A DNA stretch of 14,610 nt from NCBI GenBank assembly GCA_036258675.1, contig DATADD010000020.1, positions 1-14,610 on the forward strand. The letters run 5' to 3'. The notes beneath the pieces are model-generated. The model saw only the letters and a list, made by a program, of their open reading frames with translations. It was not told the DNA's origin and ran no database searches. Made by a program: the position numbers and the translations under genes. Of this stretch, positions 1-7,629 are shown piece after piece. Position 1 is the stretch's first letter; each line of letters starts with the position of its first letter. This stretch comes from DATADD01 sp036258675 (GTDB lineage Bacteria; Actinomycetota; CADDZG01; WHSQ01).

Positions 1-1116
1 CTTGCTGTTGTCGGTATCGAAGTTCACCGGATAGACGTCCTGGTACTTCTTCGGCGGGTTCTCCGCGTACTTGATCGTCCCGTCGGGACGGTGGTGGAAC
101 CACTCCGGATGCTCCTCGACCCACGGGTGGTCGGGCGAGCACTGGATCGCGAAGTCGAGGGCGACCTCGAGGCCGAGGCGGCCGGCCTCCGCAACGAAGT
201 CGTCGAAGTCGTCGAGGGTGCCGAGGTCCGGGTGGACGGCGGTGTGGCCGCCCTCGGCCGACCCGATCGCCCACGGGACCCCCACGTCGCCGGGATCGGG
301 GCGCAGGGAGTTGTTTCGGCCCTTGCGGTTCGTGACGCCGATCGGATGTATCGGCGGGAGGTAGACGACGTCGAAGCCCATGGCGGCGATGCGGCGCAGC
401 GCCTTCGCCGAGGTCGCGAAAGTGCCATGCGCACCCTCGGCGCCGGTCGAGCGCGGGAAGAACTCGTACCAGGCCCCGAACCGGGCCCGCTCCCGGTCGA
501 CCGTCAGCTCCAGGATCGGCTCGTACGTCGTCGAGCGGCCGCGGTCGGGTGTGCGCGCGGCGGCCTCGAGGACGCGGGGGTCGAGCGCGGCCGCGACGCG
601 TTCGTCGGCGCGCGCGGTTGGCCGTCCCGGCGCGGGCGTCCTGATGGCCGCGACCGCGCGCTGCAGCAGCTCCCGGTCGCGGGCGGGCACCACTCCCGCG
701 CGGGCCTCGAGGAGGCGCGCACCCTCTTCGAGCTCGAGCGCGACGTCTTGCCCCGCGTCCACGCGCAGGGCGAGCGCGCGACGCCAGGTGGCGAAGTGGT
801 CGGTCCAGGCCTCGATCGTGTAGCGGTACCGACCCATCTCCTCGACGCGGAACGCGCCGGCCCACCGGTCGTTGTCGACAGCGTGCATGGGCTCTGCGCG
901 CCACCGCCGGTCGGAGGGTCCCCTGAACCTCACCCACGCGCCGAGCGCGTCGGGCCCGTCGCGGAAGATGTCGGCGGTGACCTCGACGACGTCTCCGACG
1001 ACGGCCTTGGCGCGCCACCGCCCGCAATCGATCTCGGGCCACACACGCTCTATGACGATGTGTCCCTGGTCTACGTGCGCCGCGAGCTCGGCGCGCTGCT
1101 TCCTCCGTCGTGGCAT
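1..1116 (-). CDS. glgE: GlgE, alpha-1,4-glucan:maltose-1-phosphate maltosyltransferase (N-terminal 372 residues; truncated by window edge)
   Basis: GlgE transfers maltosyl units from alpha-maltose-1-phosphate to growing alpha-1,4-glucan in the cytoplasm (GH13 subfamily 3). Reading the minus strand from ATG at 1116 gives an open frame to the window edge. Residues ~15-205 match the GlgE N-terminal beta domain. The catalytic barrel starts near residue 216 with WYEFFPRS, followed by VVYLPPIHPIG, then DFAIQCSPDHPW (321-332) and a segment near 340-370 containing HPEWFHHRPDG and ENPPKKYQD, which are hallmarks of GlgE. The family is usually 650-700 aa, so about half is missing, including the catalytic Asp and acid/base region. 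The start has no Shine-Dalgarno sequence; a TAACCT hexamer lies 10 nt upstream, so translation may be nearly leaderless. The gene is divergent from glgP, as in Mycobacterium tuberculosis (Rv1327c/Rv1328). The exact start is somewhat uncertain; the identity is secure. Confidence 0.95.
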   Translation of the reverse strand, partial: MPRRRKQRAELAAHVDQGHIVIERVWPEIDCGRWRAKAVVGDVVEVTADIFRDGPDALGAWVRFRGPSDRRWRAEPMHAVDNDRWAGAFRVEEMGRYRYTIEAWTDHFATWRRALALRVDAGQDVALELEEGARLLEARAGVVPARDRELLQRAVAAIRTPAPGRPTARADERVAAALDPRVLEAAARTPDRGRSTTYEPILELTVDRERARFGAWYEFFPRSTGAEGAHGTFATSAKALRRIAAMGFDVVYLPPIHPIGVTNRKGRNNSLRPDPGDVGVPWAIGSAEGGHTAVHPDLGTLDDFDDFVAEAGRLGLEVALDFAIQCSPDHPWVEEHPEWFHHRPDGTIKYAENPPKKYQDVYPVNFDTDNSK

Positions 1117-1126
1117 GCGAACAGGC

Positions 1127-1132
1127 AGGTTA
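1127..1132 (-). promoter_or_regulatory. glgE: Candidate -10 hexamer for glgE
   Basis: The minus strand reads TAACCT, fitting the TANNNT actinobacterial -10 pattern, ten bases before the chosen ATG. The same hexamer precedes the zinc-ribbon gene start at 11560. No convincing -35 was seen. This is inference from pattern and spacing only. Confidence 0.3.
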
Positions 1133-1190
1133 GCGCGCGCGCAACGACGGAGCACGCGGCGGGGGCACCCCGTGCCGACGCGGGGACGAG

Positions 1191-1232
1191 GCGTCCTTCA
1201 GCTGGCGTCCTTCAGCTGGCGTCCTTCAGATG
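1191..1232. repeat. 14-bp tandem repeat, three copies, in the glgE/glgP divergent intergenic region
   Basis: The unit GCGTCCTTCAGCTG occurs at 1191-1204 and 1205-1218. A third copy at 1219-1232 has one change (GCGTCCTTCAGATG). It lies 75-116 bp upstream of glgE and about 116 bp upstream of glgP. It could be a direct-repeat protein-binding site or a replication-slippage product; the sequence does not decide. Confidence 0.85.
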
Positions 1233-1319
1233 GGGCCCGGAGGCTCCGATTGAACGGTGTGAAGCCCTCTTGACGCCGCTTTGCATGATCCGGGCCGCGT
1301 ACGCGACCCTTACCGACCT

Positions 1320-1351
1320 ATGAGAGCACGCCGATGAGCATCCGCCCATGA
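1320..1351 (+). promoter_or_regulatory. Two chained five-codon ORFs leading by ATGA overlaps into glgP
   Basis: ATG at 1320 opens a five-codon frame (MRARR) ending in TGA at 1335-1337, which overlaps an ATG at 1334. That opens a second five-codon frame (MSIRP) ending in TGA at 1349-1351, which overlaps the glgP ATG at 1348. The three ATGs are exactly 14 nt apart and each continues as ATGAG. glgP has no Shine-Dalgarno sequence of its own, so translational reinitiation down this ladder is conceivable. It may also be only the relic of a degenerate 14-bp repeat. The geometry is seen directly; the function is inferred. Confidence 0.4.
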
Positions 1352-3900
1352 GGGCGCTGCGCAGCTTCGCCGTCCGCGCCTCCCTGCCGCCTCCCCTGGA
1401 GGTCGTCGTCTCCATCGCGATGAACCTGCGTTGGAGCTGGGATCCGCGCGCGGTCGAGCTGTTCCGCTGGATCGACGCCGACGCGTGGGATCGTGCGGGG
1501 CACGATCCGGTGAGGATGCTCGGGCTCGTCCCGAGAGCGCGCCTCGAGCAGCTCGTCGAGGACGGGCCCTTCATGGCTTTTCTTGCCAGCGTGGACGAGG
1601 ACCTCCGGCGCTACATGTCCGAGCCTCGCTGGTTCGGGGCCCGCACGGAGGAGACCGCCCTCGGGGAGGTCGCCTACTTCTCGCCGGAGTTCGGTGTCAG
1701 CGAGGCCCTTCCCACCTACTCGGGCGGCCTCGGGGTGCTGGCCGGAGATCACCTCAAGGCGGCAAGCGACCTCGGCGTCCCCATGGTCGGCATCGGGTTG
1801 CTCTACCGGCAGGGCTATTTCCGCCAGTCGCTGAACGCCGACGGGTGGCAGCAGGAGCACTATCCGAGCCTCGACCCGCACGCGATGCCGCTCACGCTCC
1901 TCTCGGGGGGCGACGGCGCGCCGCTGCGCGTGGACGTCGACCTCGCCGGAGCGCGCTGCCTCGCCCAGATATGGAGGGCGCAGATCGGCCGCGTGCCCCT
2001 TCTGCTTCTCGACTGCGACATCGAGGGCAACGAGCCCGAGGAGCGCAACGTGACCGACCGCCTCTACGCCGGGGGCACGGAGCACAGGCTGCGACAGGAG
2101 ATCGTCCTCGGGATCGGCGGGATGCGCGCCCTGGACGCGGCCGGGTTCCGCCCCGACGTGTTCCACTCCAACGAGGGCCACGCGGGCTTCATGGGGCTGG
2201 AGCGCATACGACGGCTGGTGACGGACGCATCGATGTCGTTCGACGAGGCCCTCGAGGCGGTGCGCGCGACGGGCGTCTTCACGACACACACCCCCGTTCC
2301 CGCCGGCATCGACATCTACGAGGTCGACCTCATGGACCGCTACTTCGCCACGTTCGCGAAGGAGTGCGGCGTGTCGTTCGAGGGGCTGATGCGGTTGGGC
2401 CAGGCGGAGACCCCGCCCGAGGGCGGCCCGGGGCACAGCTTCAACATGGCCGTGATGGGGTTCCGCCTCGCCGGGCGCGCCAACGGGGTCAGCGAGCTGC
2501 ACGGGGCCGTGTCCCGCTCGTTGTTCTCGGCCCTGTGGCCTTCCGTGCCGGTCGAAGAGGTGCCGATCTCTCACGTCACGAACGGCGTGCACGCGCCGAC
2601 GTGGCTGGGGCCCGAGATGACAGAGGTCCTCAGCCGGCGGCTGGCCCCGGGATGGACGGAGGGGTCCCACGCGCGCTGGGACCGCATCGCGGAGGTGCCC
2701 GACGCCGAGCTGTGGCGCGCGCGGGAGCGCGCGCGCGAGCGCCTCGTGTACTTCCTGCGCGACCGCATCCGGCGCCAGCTCGCGGCCCGGGGCGCGTCGG
2801 AGACCGAGCTCGCCCGCACAGAGGAGGTGCTCGATCCGGGGGTACTGACGATCGGATTCGCGCGGCGCTTCGCGCAGTACAAGCGCGCGACCCTGATGCT
2901 GGCCGACCCGGACCGCCTCAAGCGGCTGCTGCTGTCGAGCGACCGGGCCATCCAGTTCGTCCTCGCCGGCAAGGCCCACCCGCGCGACGACGGCGGCAAG
3001 GAGCTGATCCGCCAGCTGGTCCACTTCGCCGGGGACCCCGACGTGTGGGGGCGGTTCGTGTTCGTCGAGGACTACGACATGGAGGTGGGCCGCCTCCTCA
3101 CGCAGGGCGTCGACGTGTGGCTCAACAACCCGCGGCGGCCGCTCGAGGCGTGCGGCACCAGCGGCATGAAGGCGGCCCTGAACGGCGCCCTGAACCTCTC
3201 GATCCTCGACGGGTGGTGGAACGAGTGCTACGACGGCCACAACGGGTGGGCGATCGGCGGCTCTGATGTGGTCGACGATCCCGCGGCCCAGGACCGTGTC
3301 GACGCCGGCGCTCTCTACAACCTGCTCGAGCGGGAGATCGTCCCTCGCTTCTACGACCGGTCGGAGGGCCCCGTCCCGCGGCGGTGGGTGGCTCGGATGA
3401 AGCACTCCATCGCGACCCTCGGGGGGTTCGTCGCCGCGGAGCGGATGCTGCGCGACTACGTGACCGGCCTGTACGAGCCCGCCGCTCGAAGCGGGGCGCG
3501 GCTCGGGACGGACGGCTTCGCGGGCGCGCGCTCGCTGGCCGCGTGGAAGTCGACGGTGCGCAGGGGCTGGGGCGACGTTGCGGTCGTCGACGTCGAGGGC
3601 GACGCGACCGCGGCGCGCGTGGGGGACCGGCGCTCGGTGACGGTGCGCCTGAGGACCGGCCGCCTGAGCCCCTCGGACCTGGGGGTGGAGCTGGCGCACG
3701 GCATCGTGGGGCCCAGCGGCGCGCTCGTGGACCCGGCCCTCGTCGACATGGCGTTCGACGGAGAGCAGGAGGGGGTCAGCACGTTCCGGGGCTCGTTCGA
3801 CGCGCGCGCGGCGGGGCTCTACGGGTACGCGGTGCGCGTCCTGCCTCGTCACCCGGAGCTGCCCACCCCCATGGACCTGGGCCTGATCACCTGGGCCTGA
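1348..3900 (+). CDS. glgP: Alpha-glucan (glycogen/maltodextrin) phosphorylase, GT35
   Basis: The enzyme phosphorolyses alpha-1,4-glucan to glucose-1-phosphate using pyridoxal phosphate, in the cytoplasm. The 850-residue product matches the TIGR02094-type phosphorylases (about 850 aa in actinobacteria). These have an N-terminal NLRWSWDPRA segment, YFSPEFGVSEALPTYSGGLG with LAGDHLKAASDLG (about residues 110-140), HSNEGHAGF, THTPVPAG, and the cofactor motif CGTSGMKAALNG, whose Lys608 should form the PLP Schiff base. The C-terminal ~130 residues form the extra beta domain of this subfamily, ending DLGLITWA. The start was chosen because homologues begin MRALR.F.V, although no Shine-Dalgarno sequence is visible. 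The stop codon lies inside a 14-bp tandem repeat. The neighbouring divergent glgE supports a role in glycogen or GlgE-pathway turnover. Confidence 0.96.
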   Translation: MRALRSFAVRASLPPPLEVVVSIAMNLRWSWDPRAVELFRWIDADAWDRAGHDPVRMLGLVPRARLEQLVEDGPFMAFLASVDEDLRRYMSEPRWFGARTEETALGEVAYFSPEFGVSEALPTYSGGLGVLAGDHLKAASDLGVPMVGIGLLYRQGYFRQSLNADGWQQEHYPSLDPHAMPLTLLSGGDGAPLRVDVDLAGARCLAQIWRAQIGRVPLLLLDCDIEGNEPEERNVTDRLYAGGTEHRLRQEIVLGIGGMRALDAAGFRPDVFHSNEGHAGFMGLERIRRLVTDASMSFDEALEAVRATGVFTTHTPVPAGIDIYEVDLMDRYFATFAKECGVSFEGLMRLGQAETPPEGGPGHSFNMAVMGFRLAGRANGVSELHGAVSRSLFSALWPSVPVEEVPISHVTNGVHAPTWLGPEMTEVLSRRLAPGWTEGSHARWDRIAEVPDAELWRARERARERLVYFLRDRIRRQLAARGASETELARTEEVLDPGVLTIGFARRFAQYKRATLMLADPDRLKRLLLSSDRAIQFVLAGKAHPRDDGGKELIRQLVHFAGDPDVWGRFVFVEDYDMEVGRLLTQGVDVWLNNPRRPLEACGTSGMKAALNGALNLSILDGWWNECYDGHNGWAIGGSDVVDDPAAQDRVDAGALYNLLEREIVPRFYDRSEGPVPRRWVARMKHSIATLGGFVAAERMLRDYVTGLYEPAARSGARLGTDGFAGARSLAAWKSTVRRGWGDVAVVDVEGDATAARVGDRRSVTVRLRTGRLSPSDLGVELAHGIVGPSGALVDPALVDMAFDGEQEGVSTFRGSFDARAAGLYGYAVRVLPRHPELPTPMDLGLITWA

Positions 3901-3914
3901 TCACCTGGGCCTGA
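3877..3914. repeat. 14-bp tandem repeat (2.7 copies) spanning the glgP stop codon
   Basis: CTGGGCCTGATCAC occurs at 3877-3890 and 3891-3904, followed by a partial copy CTGGGCCTGA at 3905-3914. The in-frame stop of glgP is TGA at 3898-3900, inside the second copy. As 14 is not a multiple of three, each copy is read in a different frame. This looks like a recent duplication beyond the original stop that did not alter the protein end. Confidence 0.9.
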
Positions 3915-3931
3915 CCGCTGCGGGGGGTGCC

Positions 3932-4399
3932 GTGACCGACGAGGACAAGCAGGATCGGCTCAACCGGGAGCTGATCGAGCTCTTGAACGAGCTGCGCGTC
4001 GCCCTCCCCGGCGTGCAGGTGATGTTCGCCTTCATGCTGACGGTGCCGTTCAGCCAGCGCTTCACCGCGGTGACCTCGAGCCAGAAGAACGTCTTCTTCG
4101 TTGCGTTCTTGTGCACGGCGGCGGCGACCGCGTTCCTGATCGCACCCACCGCCTACCACCGGATCCAGTTCCGCAGCCGGGACAAGGAGCGGATGCTCAA
4201 GACCTCGAACGCGCTCGCCATCGTCGGCACCTTCTTTCTCGCCGTTGCGCTCACGCTCGTGGTGTTCGTCATCACCGACATCCTGTTCGGGGCGCCGTGG
4301 TCGCAGGTCGTCGCGGGGGCGACCGGGCTCCTGTTCGCGGCGCTGTGGTATGCGCTGCCTCTCGCCCGCCGAGGGGGGGAGGGCCGGTCGGGGTCGTGA
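3932..4399 (+). CDS. DUF6328 family small integral membrane protein
   Basis: This is a 155-residue protein of unknown function. The N-terminus is charged and amphipathic, with RLNRELIELLNELRVALPGVQ (about 9-29), the typical opening of DUF6328 proteins, which are frequent in actinobacteria. About four hydrophobic segments follow, near 27-42, 54-74, 94-119 and 124-143, with a polar loop (about 75-92) rich in Arg/Lys/Asp between the second and third. The GTG start is preceded by a strong G-rich ribosome binding site (3922-3927). It sits 31 bp behind glgP and may be cotranscribed with it, but no functional link to glycogen is visible. Family assignment is by recalled motif and not by a profile search. 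Confidence 0.85.
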   Translation: MTDEDKQDRLNRELIELLNELRVALPGVQVMFAFMLTVPFSQRFTAVTSSQKNVFFVAFLCTAAATAFLIAPTAYHRIQFRSRDKERMLKTSNALAIVGTFFLAVALTLVVFVITDILFGAPWSQVVAGATGLLFAALWYALPLARRGGEGRSGS

Positions 4400-4434
4400 C
4401 GGCGCGCCCCGGGCGCGAGGCCCGTTTCGCGCCG
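4400..4434 (+). terminator. GC-rich hairpin after the DUF6328 gene, possible terminator
   Basis: CGGCGCG (4400-4406) pairs with CGCGCCG (4428-4434). Inside it CGGGC (4410-4414) pairs with GCCCG (4420-4424) around a five-base loop. No U-tract follows, so it would be a non-canonical intrinsic terminator at best. It separates the glgP-DUF6328 unit from the sugar transporter operon. Confidence 0.35.
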
Positions 4435-4481
4435 CGCCGGGCGGGTAGAACCGTCTGAGCTGCCGACCCGGGGGGTGCTGG

Positions 4482-5813
4482 TTGCAACGCTCGTGGACCC
4501 GTCGCGACCTCATGCGTGCAGGGGCGTTGGCGGGGGCGGGGATCCTGCTCGCCGGGTGCGCGCGGGAGCCGCTGGCGGGGGACGCCTCCGTGGGGGACGA
4601 CGCCGGCGGGGGCACGACCTACGACGGGCCCCCGGTTTCGCTCTCCTACTGGAACGGCTTCACGGGCGGAGACGGGCCGATCATGCTCGCGCTCGTCGAC
4701 AAGTTCAACGGCGCTCATCCCAACATCGACGTCGCCATGAACCTCGTGCGCTGGGAGGACTACTACCAGAAGGTCCCGGCCGCGGTCTACAGCGGCGCGG
4801 GCCCCGACGTGGGCATCATGCACATCGACCAGCTCGCCACCTACGCCGCGCTCAACGTGATCCTCCCCCTCGACGACGTGGCCGCGGCGCTCGGGCTCGC
4901 CGAGGATGACTTCGCTCCGGTTGTGTGGGAGGGCGGCATCTACAACGGCAAGAGGTACGGGATCCCCCTCGACATGCACCCGCTCGGATTCTTCTACAAC
5001 AAGGGCGTGATGAAGGAGGCGGGCCTCGACCCCAACAAACCTCCCGCGACCGCGGCGGAGTACGAGGCCGCCCTGGAGCAGATGAAGTCGAAGGGGATCC
5101 AGGGGTCGTGGGTGTCGCCGTTCCTGTTCACCGGCGGGCTCATGTTCCAGTCGCTCGTGCCGCAGTTCGGCGGCTCCCTCTACGCCGCGGACGGAAGCCG
5201 CGCGACGTTCGACTCGGACGCCGGGGTGGAGGCGCTGTCCTGGCTCGTCGGCCTCGTCGACAAGGGCTACAGCCCGCCCAACGTGGGGCAGGACGCGGAC
5301 AACGGCGCCTTCATGAACGGCGACAACGCCTTCATCTGGAACGGGCCCTGGATCATCGGGCTGTACGCCTCCAACCCCGCCCTCGAGTGGGGGGTCACCC
5401 CCCTGCCCCGGATCGGCACGGAGCGCGGTGCGTGGGGCAACTCGCACAACTTCGTGGTGATGAACCAGCGGGAGCCCGATCCGAACCGGCTCCAGGCCTC
5501 CAAGGTCTTCATCTCGTGGATGAGCAACCATTCGATCGAGTGGGCCGAGGCCGGCATGGTCCCCGCCCGCAGGCAGGTGCGCGAGAGCCGTGCCTTCGCG
5601 AAGCTCGCCGAGCAGAACCAGTTCGCGAAGGAGATCGACTACATGCACCTGCCTCCTCCGGTCCCGGGGATACCTGATGCACAGGAGGCCGTGGAGCGCG
5701 CCGTCAACGAGGCGGTGCTGCGCATCAAGAGCCCGCGCGATGCACTCGCCGACGGCGCCCGCATCGCCAACGACCTGCTGGCCGAGAACCGCGCCAGTTA
5801 CGGGGGCGGGTGA
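4482..5813 (+). CDS. ABC sugar transporter substrate-binding lipoprotein (CUT1 type)
   Basis: This 443-residue extracellular solute-binding protein (family 1) should capture a sugar and deliver it to the two permeases encoded next. The N-terminus has a twin-arginine stretch (RRDLMR, 7-12), a hydrophobic core and a lipobox LAGC with Cys26, suggesting Tat export and lipid anchoring. The mature part shows SYWNGFTGGDG near the N-terminus, then DVGIMHIDQLATYA, YGIPLDMHPLGFFYNK and a C-terminal AFISWMS-like helix region, all typical of maltose/multiple-sugar binding proteins. The TTG start at 4482 is favoured by the G-rich site at 4470-4477 and by placing the signal peptide correctly. Its stop overlaps the next start by one base. 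Substrate is not shown by sequence; the GH2 and galK neighbours suggest a galactoside. Confidence 0.93.
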   Translation: MQRSWTRRDLMRAGALAGAGILLAGCAREPLAGDASVGDDAGGGTTYDGPPVSLSYWNGFTGGDGPIMLALVDKFNGAHPNIDVAMNLVRWEDYYQKVPAAVYSGAGPDVGIMHIDQLATYAALNVILPLDDVAAALGLAEDDFAPVVWEGGIYNGKRYGIPLDMHPLGFFYNKGVMKEAGLDPNKPPATAAEYEAALEQMKSKGIQGSWVSPFLFTGGLMFQSLVPQFGGSLYAADGSRATFDSDAGVEALSWLVGLVDKGYSPPNVGQDADNGAFMNGDNAFIWNGPWIIGLYASNPALEWGVTPLPRIGTERGAWGNSHNFVVMNQREPDPNRLQASKVFISWMSNHSIEWAEAGMVPARRQVRESRAFAKLAEQNQFAKEIDYMHLPPPVPGIPDAQEAVERAVNEAVLRIKSPRDALADGARIANDLLAENRASYGGG

Positions 5814-6763
5814 TGGCTCAGAGCGCGACTCGGCCGCTGGCTCGCGCGCGACCGAGAGAGGTCGACAGGCCGCGCGTCGCGGGCTCGAGCGCGGCGACGC
5901 CCTACCTCTTCCTCGCGCCGTTCCTCGTGCTCTTCGGCGTGTTCGTGCTCGGGCCGTCCCTCTACGCGCTGTGGATCAGCCTCCACGAGTGGAACTACCT
6001 GACCGGCGACCAGCCGTGGACCGGCCTGGCCAACTTCACCGACCTCTTCGAGGCCGGCACGGCCTCGGGCCGCTTCTTCTGGCAGAGCATGGGGGCCACG
6101 GGGAAGTTCGTGCTCTTCAGCGTGCCGCCGCTGGTCCTGGTGCCCCTGGGCGTCGCGCTCGTGCTCAACGCCAAGTTCCCCGGCCGCAACTTCTTCCGGG
6201 CGGTCTACTTCGCTCCCTACGTGCTCGGCGTCGCGGTCGTGTCGCTGACGTGGCGCTTCCTGCTCGATCCGGCGATCGGCCTGGTCAACTTCTACCTCAC
6301 GGAGTGGGGCATCATCGACACGCCGATCGCGTGGACGAACTCGCTCCCGTGGGCGTGGGTGACGTTGGTGCTCGTGACGGTGTGGTGGACCCTCGGATTC
6401 AACACGGTCATCTACCTCGCGGGGCTGCAGGACGTCTCCCGCGACCTCGTGGAGGCAGCCCGGGTCGATGGCGCGAGCCGGTGGCAGGTGTTCCGCCACG
6501 TAACGGTTCCCCAGCTCCGCAACGTGTTCGTGTTCGTCATCACCGTCACGATCATCGCGTCGGCCAACATGTTCGGGCAGAGCTACATGATCACGCAGGG
6601 TGCTCCCGGGGACGAGACGCGCACCGCGATCATGTACATCGCCCAGGAGGGCTTCCAGTTCAAGCGCATGGGCAACGCGGCCGCGATGAGCGTCATCCTG
6701 GGGCTGTTCCTCGCCGCGCTCGGCGCCCTCAACTTCGCCGTCTTCCGCGGCCGGGGTGAGTGA
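5813..6763 (+). CDS. ABC sugar transporter permease (MalF-like)
   Basis: This 316-residue inner-membrane permease belongs to a CUT1 importer. A basic, disordered N-terminus (1-25) precedes TM1 (TPYLFLAPFLVLFGVFVLG). The remaining transmembrane segments follow, with the cytoplasmic EAA loop at about 214-236 (EAARVDGASRWQVFRHVTVP), which docks on the ATPase. The order SBP-MalF-like-MalG-like is usual for the family. ATG at 5813 overlaps the SBP stop (TGATG), implying translational coupling. A GTG three bases earlier is an alternative start. The junction sequence GTGATGGC recurs at the start of the next permease. Confidence 0.95.
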   Translation: MAQSATRPLARARPREVDRPRVAGSSAATPYLFLAPFLVLFGVFVLGPSLYALWISLHEWNYLTGDQPWTGLANFTDLFEAGTASGRFFWQSMGATGKFVLFSVPPLVLVPLGVALVLNAKFPGRNFFRAVYFAPYVLGVAVVSLTWRFLLDPAIGLVNFYLTEWGIIDTPIAWTNSLPWAWVTLVLVTVWWTLGFNTVIYLAGLQDVSRDLVEAARVDGASRWQVFRHVTVPQLRNVFVFVITVTIIASANMFGQSYMITQGAPGDETRTAIMYIAQEGFQFKRMGNAAAMSVILGLFLAALGALNFAVFRGRGE

Positions 6764-7626
6764 TGGCACAGGCCGCCTCCGCCGGCGCCCTCCCCGGCGG
6801 CGCGCGCGCGGGCAGGGTCGCGTCCTACGCGCTCCTCCTCGTGATCACCGCGATCTACCTGGCGCCGTTCCTGTGGATGGTGTCGACATCGCTCAAGAGC
6901 GCGACCGAGGCCACGACGGTCCCCCCCACCCTCGCGCCGGCCAAGGTCGACACGAGCGCGTACGAGCGCGTCACCGGCTCGGAGTCGTCCACCCCCGTGC
7001 TCCGTTGGTTCCTCAACAGCGTGCTCGCGGGGGTGGCCAACACCGCCCTGGTGCTCGCCACCGCGGCGCCCGCCGCCTACGCGCTCGCGCGCATGGACTT
7101 CCGGGGCAAACGCGTCGTCTTCGGCATCATCGTGGGGACCCTGTTCATCCCGCCGATCATCCTCCTGATCCCGAACTACCTCATCGTGTCGGGCCTTCGC
7201 TGGCTGGACACGCTGCTCGCGGTGATCGTGCCGTCGGCCGCCACGGCCTTCGGGGTCTTCTTCCTGCGGCAGTTCTTCCTCGGGCTTCCGCGCGAGCTCG
7301 AGGAGGCCGCGCTGATCGACGGGGCGACACACTGGCAGGTGTTCAGTCGCGTCGTCATACCGCTCGCGAAGCCGGCGCTCGCGACGCTCGCGGTGCTCGC
7401 GTTCCTGACCAACTGGAACGACTTCCTGTGGCCGATCTACGTCCTGTTCAGCCCCGACAGCCTCACGCTGCCCCCGGGCCTCGGCCTCCTTCAGGGCGCC
7501 TACACGATCGACTATCCCGTGATCATGGCCGGGGGCGTGATCGCCTCGATCCCCGTGCTGCTGCTGTTCGCGGTCGCCCAGCGCTACGTGATCGAGGGCG
7601 TGGCGCGCACCGGCATCAAGGGCTGA
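6763..7626 (+). CDS. ABC sugar transporter permease (MalG-like)
   Basis: This is the second membrane subunit of the importer, 287 residues with six predicted transmembrane segments. TM1 is followed by the FLWMVSTSLKS motif at about 30-45 that marks MalG-type subunits. The EAA loop starts near residue 181 (EAALIDGATHWQVFSRVVIP), and the LTNWNDFLWP motif precedes the last helices. It starts at ATG 6763, overlapping the previous stop by one base (TGATG). No ATP-binding subunit follows, because the next gene is convergent three bases away. The ATPase must be supplied from elsewhere, as with shared MsiK/UgpC-like ATPases in actinobacteria. Confidence 0.95.
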   Translation: MAQAASAGALPGGARAGRVASYALLLVITAIYLAPFLWMVSTSLKSATEATTVPPTLAPAKVDTSAYERVTGSESSTPVLRWFLNSVLAGVANTALVLATAAPAAYALARMDFRGKRVVFGIIVGTLFIPPIILLIPNYLIVSGLRWLDTLLAVIVPSAATAFGVFFLRQFFLGLPRELEEAALIDGATHWQVFSRVVIPLAKPALATLAVLAFLTNWNDFLWPIYVLFSPDSLTLPPGLGLLQGAYTIDYPVIMAGGVIASIPVLLLFAVAQRYVIEGVARTGIKG

Positions 7627-7629
7627 TCG

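Noticed and set aside
1270..1275. TTGACG as a -35 box for glgP
   Set aside because: No TANNNT-like hexamer occurs at 16-19 bp spacing; the bases at 1293-1298 are GGCCGC.
91..1323. 410-codon plus-strand open frame
   Set aside because: It is opposite glgE, which has clear conserved motifs on the minus strand. The plus-strand product has no recognisable domain.
1318..3852. 844-codon open frame on the minus strand
   Set aside because: It lies antisense to glgP, whose motifs are unmistakable. The product is rich in Arg, His, Pro and Val without recognisable domains; such frames arise opposite high-GC third-position codons.
4272..5648. 458-codon minus-strand open frame
   Set aside because: It is antisense to the binding-protein gene, which has a signal peptide, lipobox and family motifs.
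5810..5815. GTG at 5810 as the start of the first permease
   Set aside because: It only adds one residue; ATG at 5813 gives the usual TGATG stop/start overlap seen again at the next permease. The same argument applies to the GTG at 6760.
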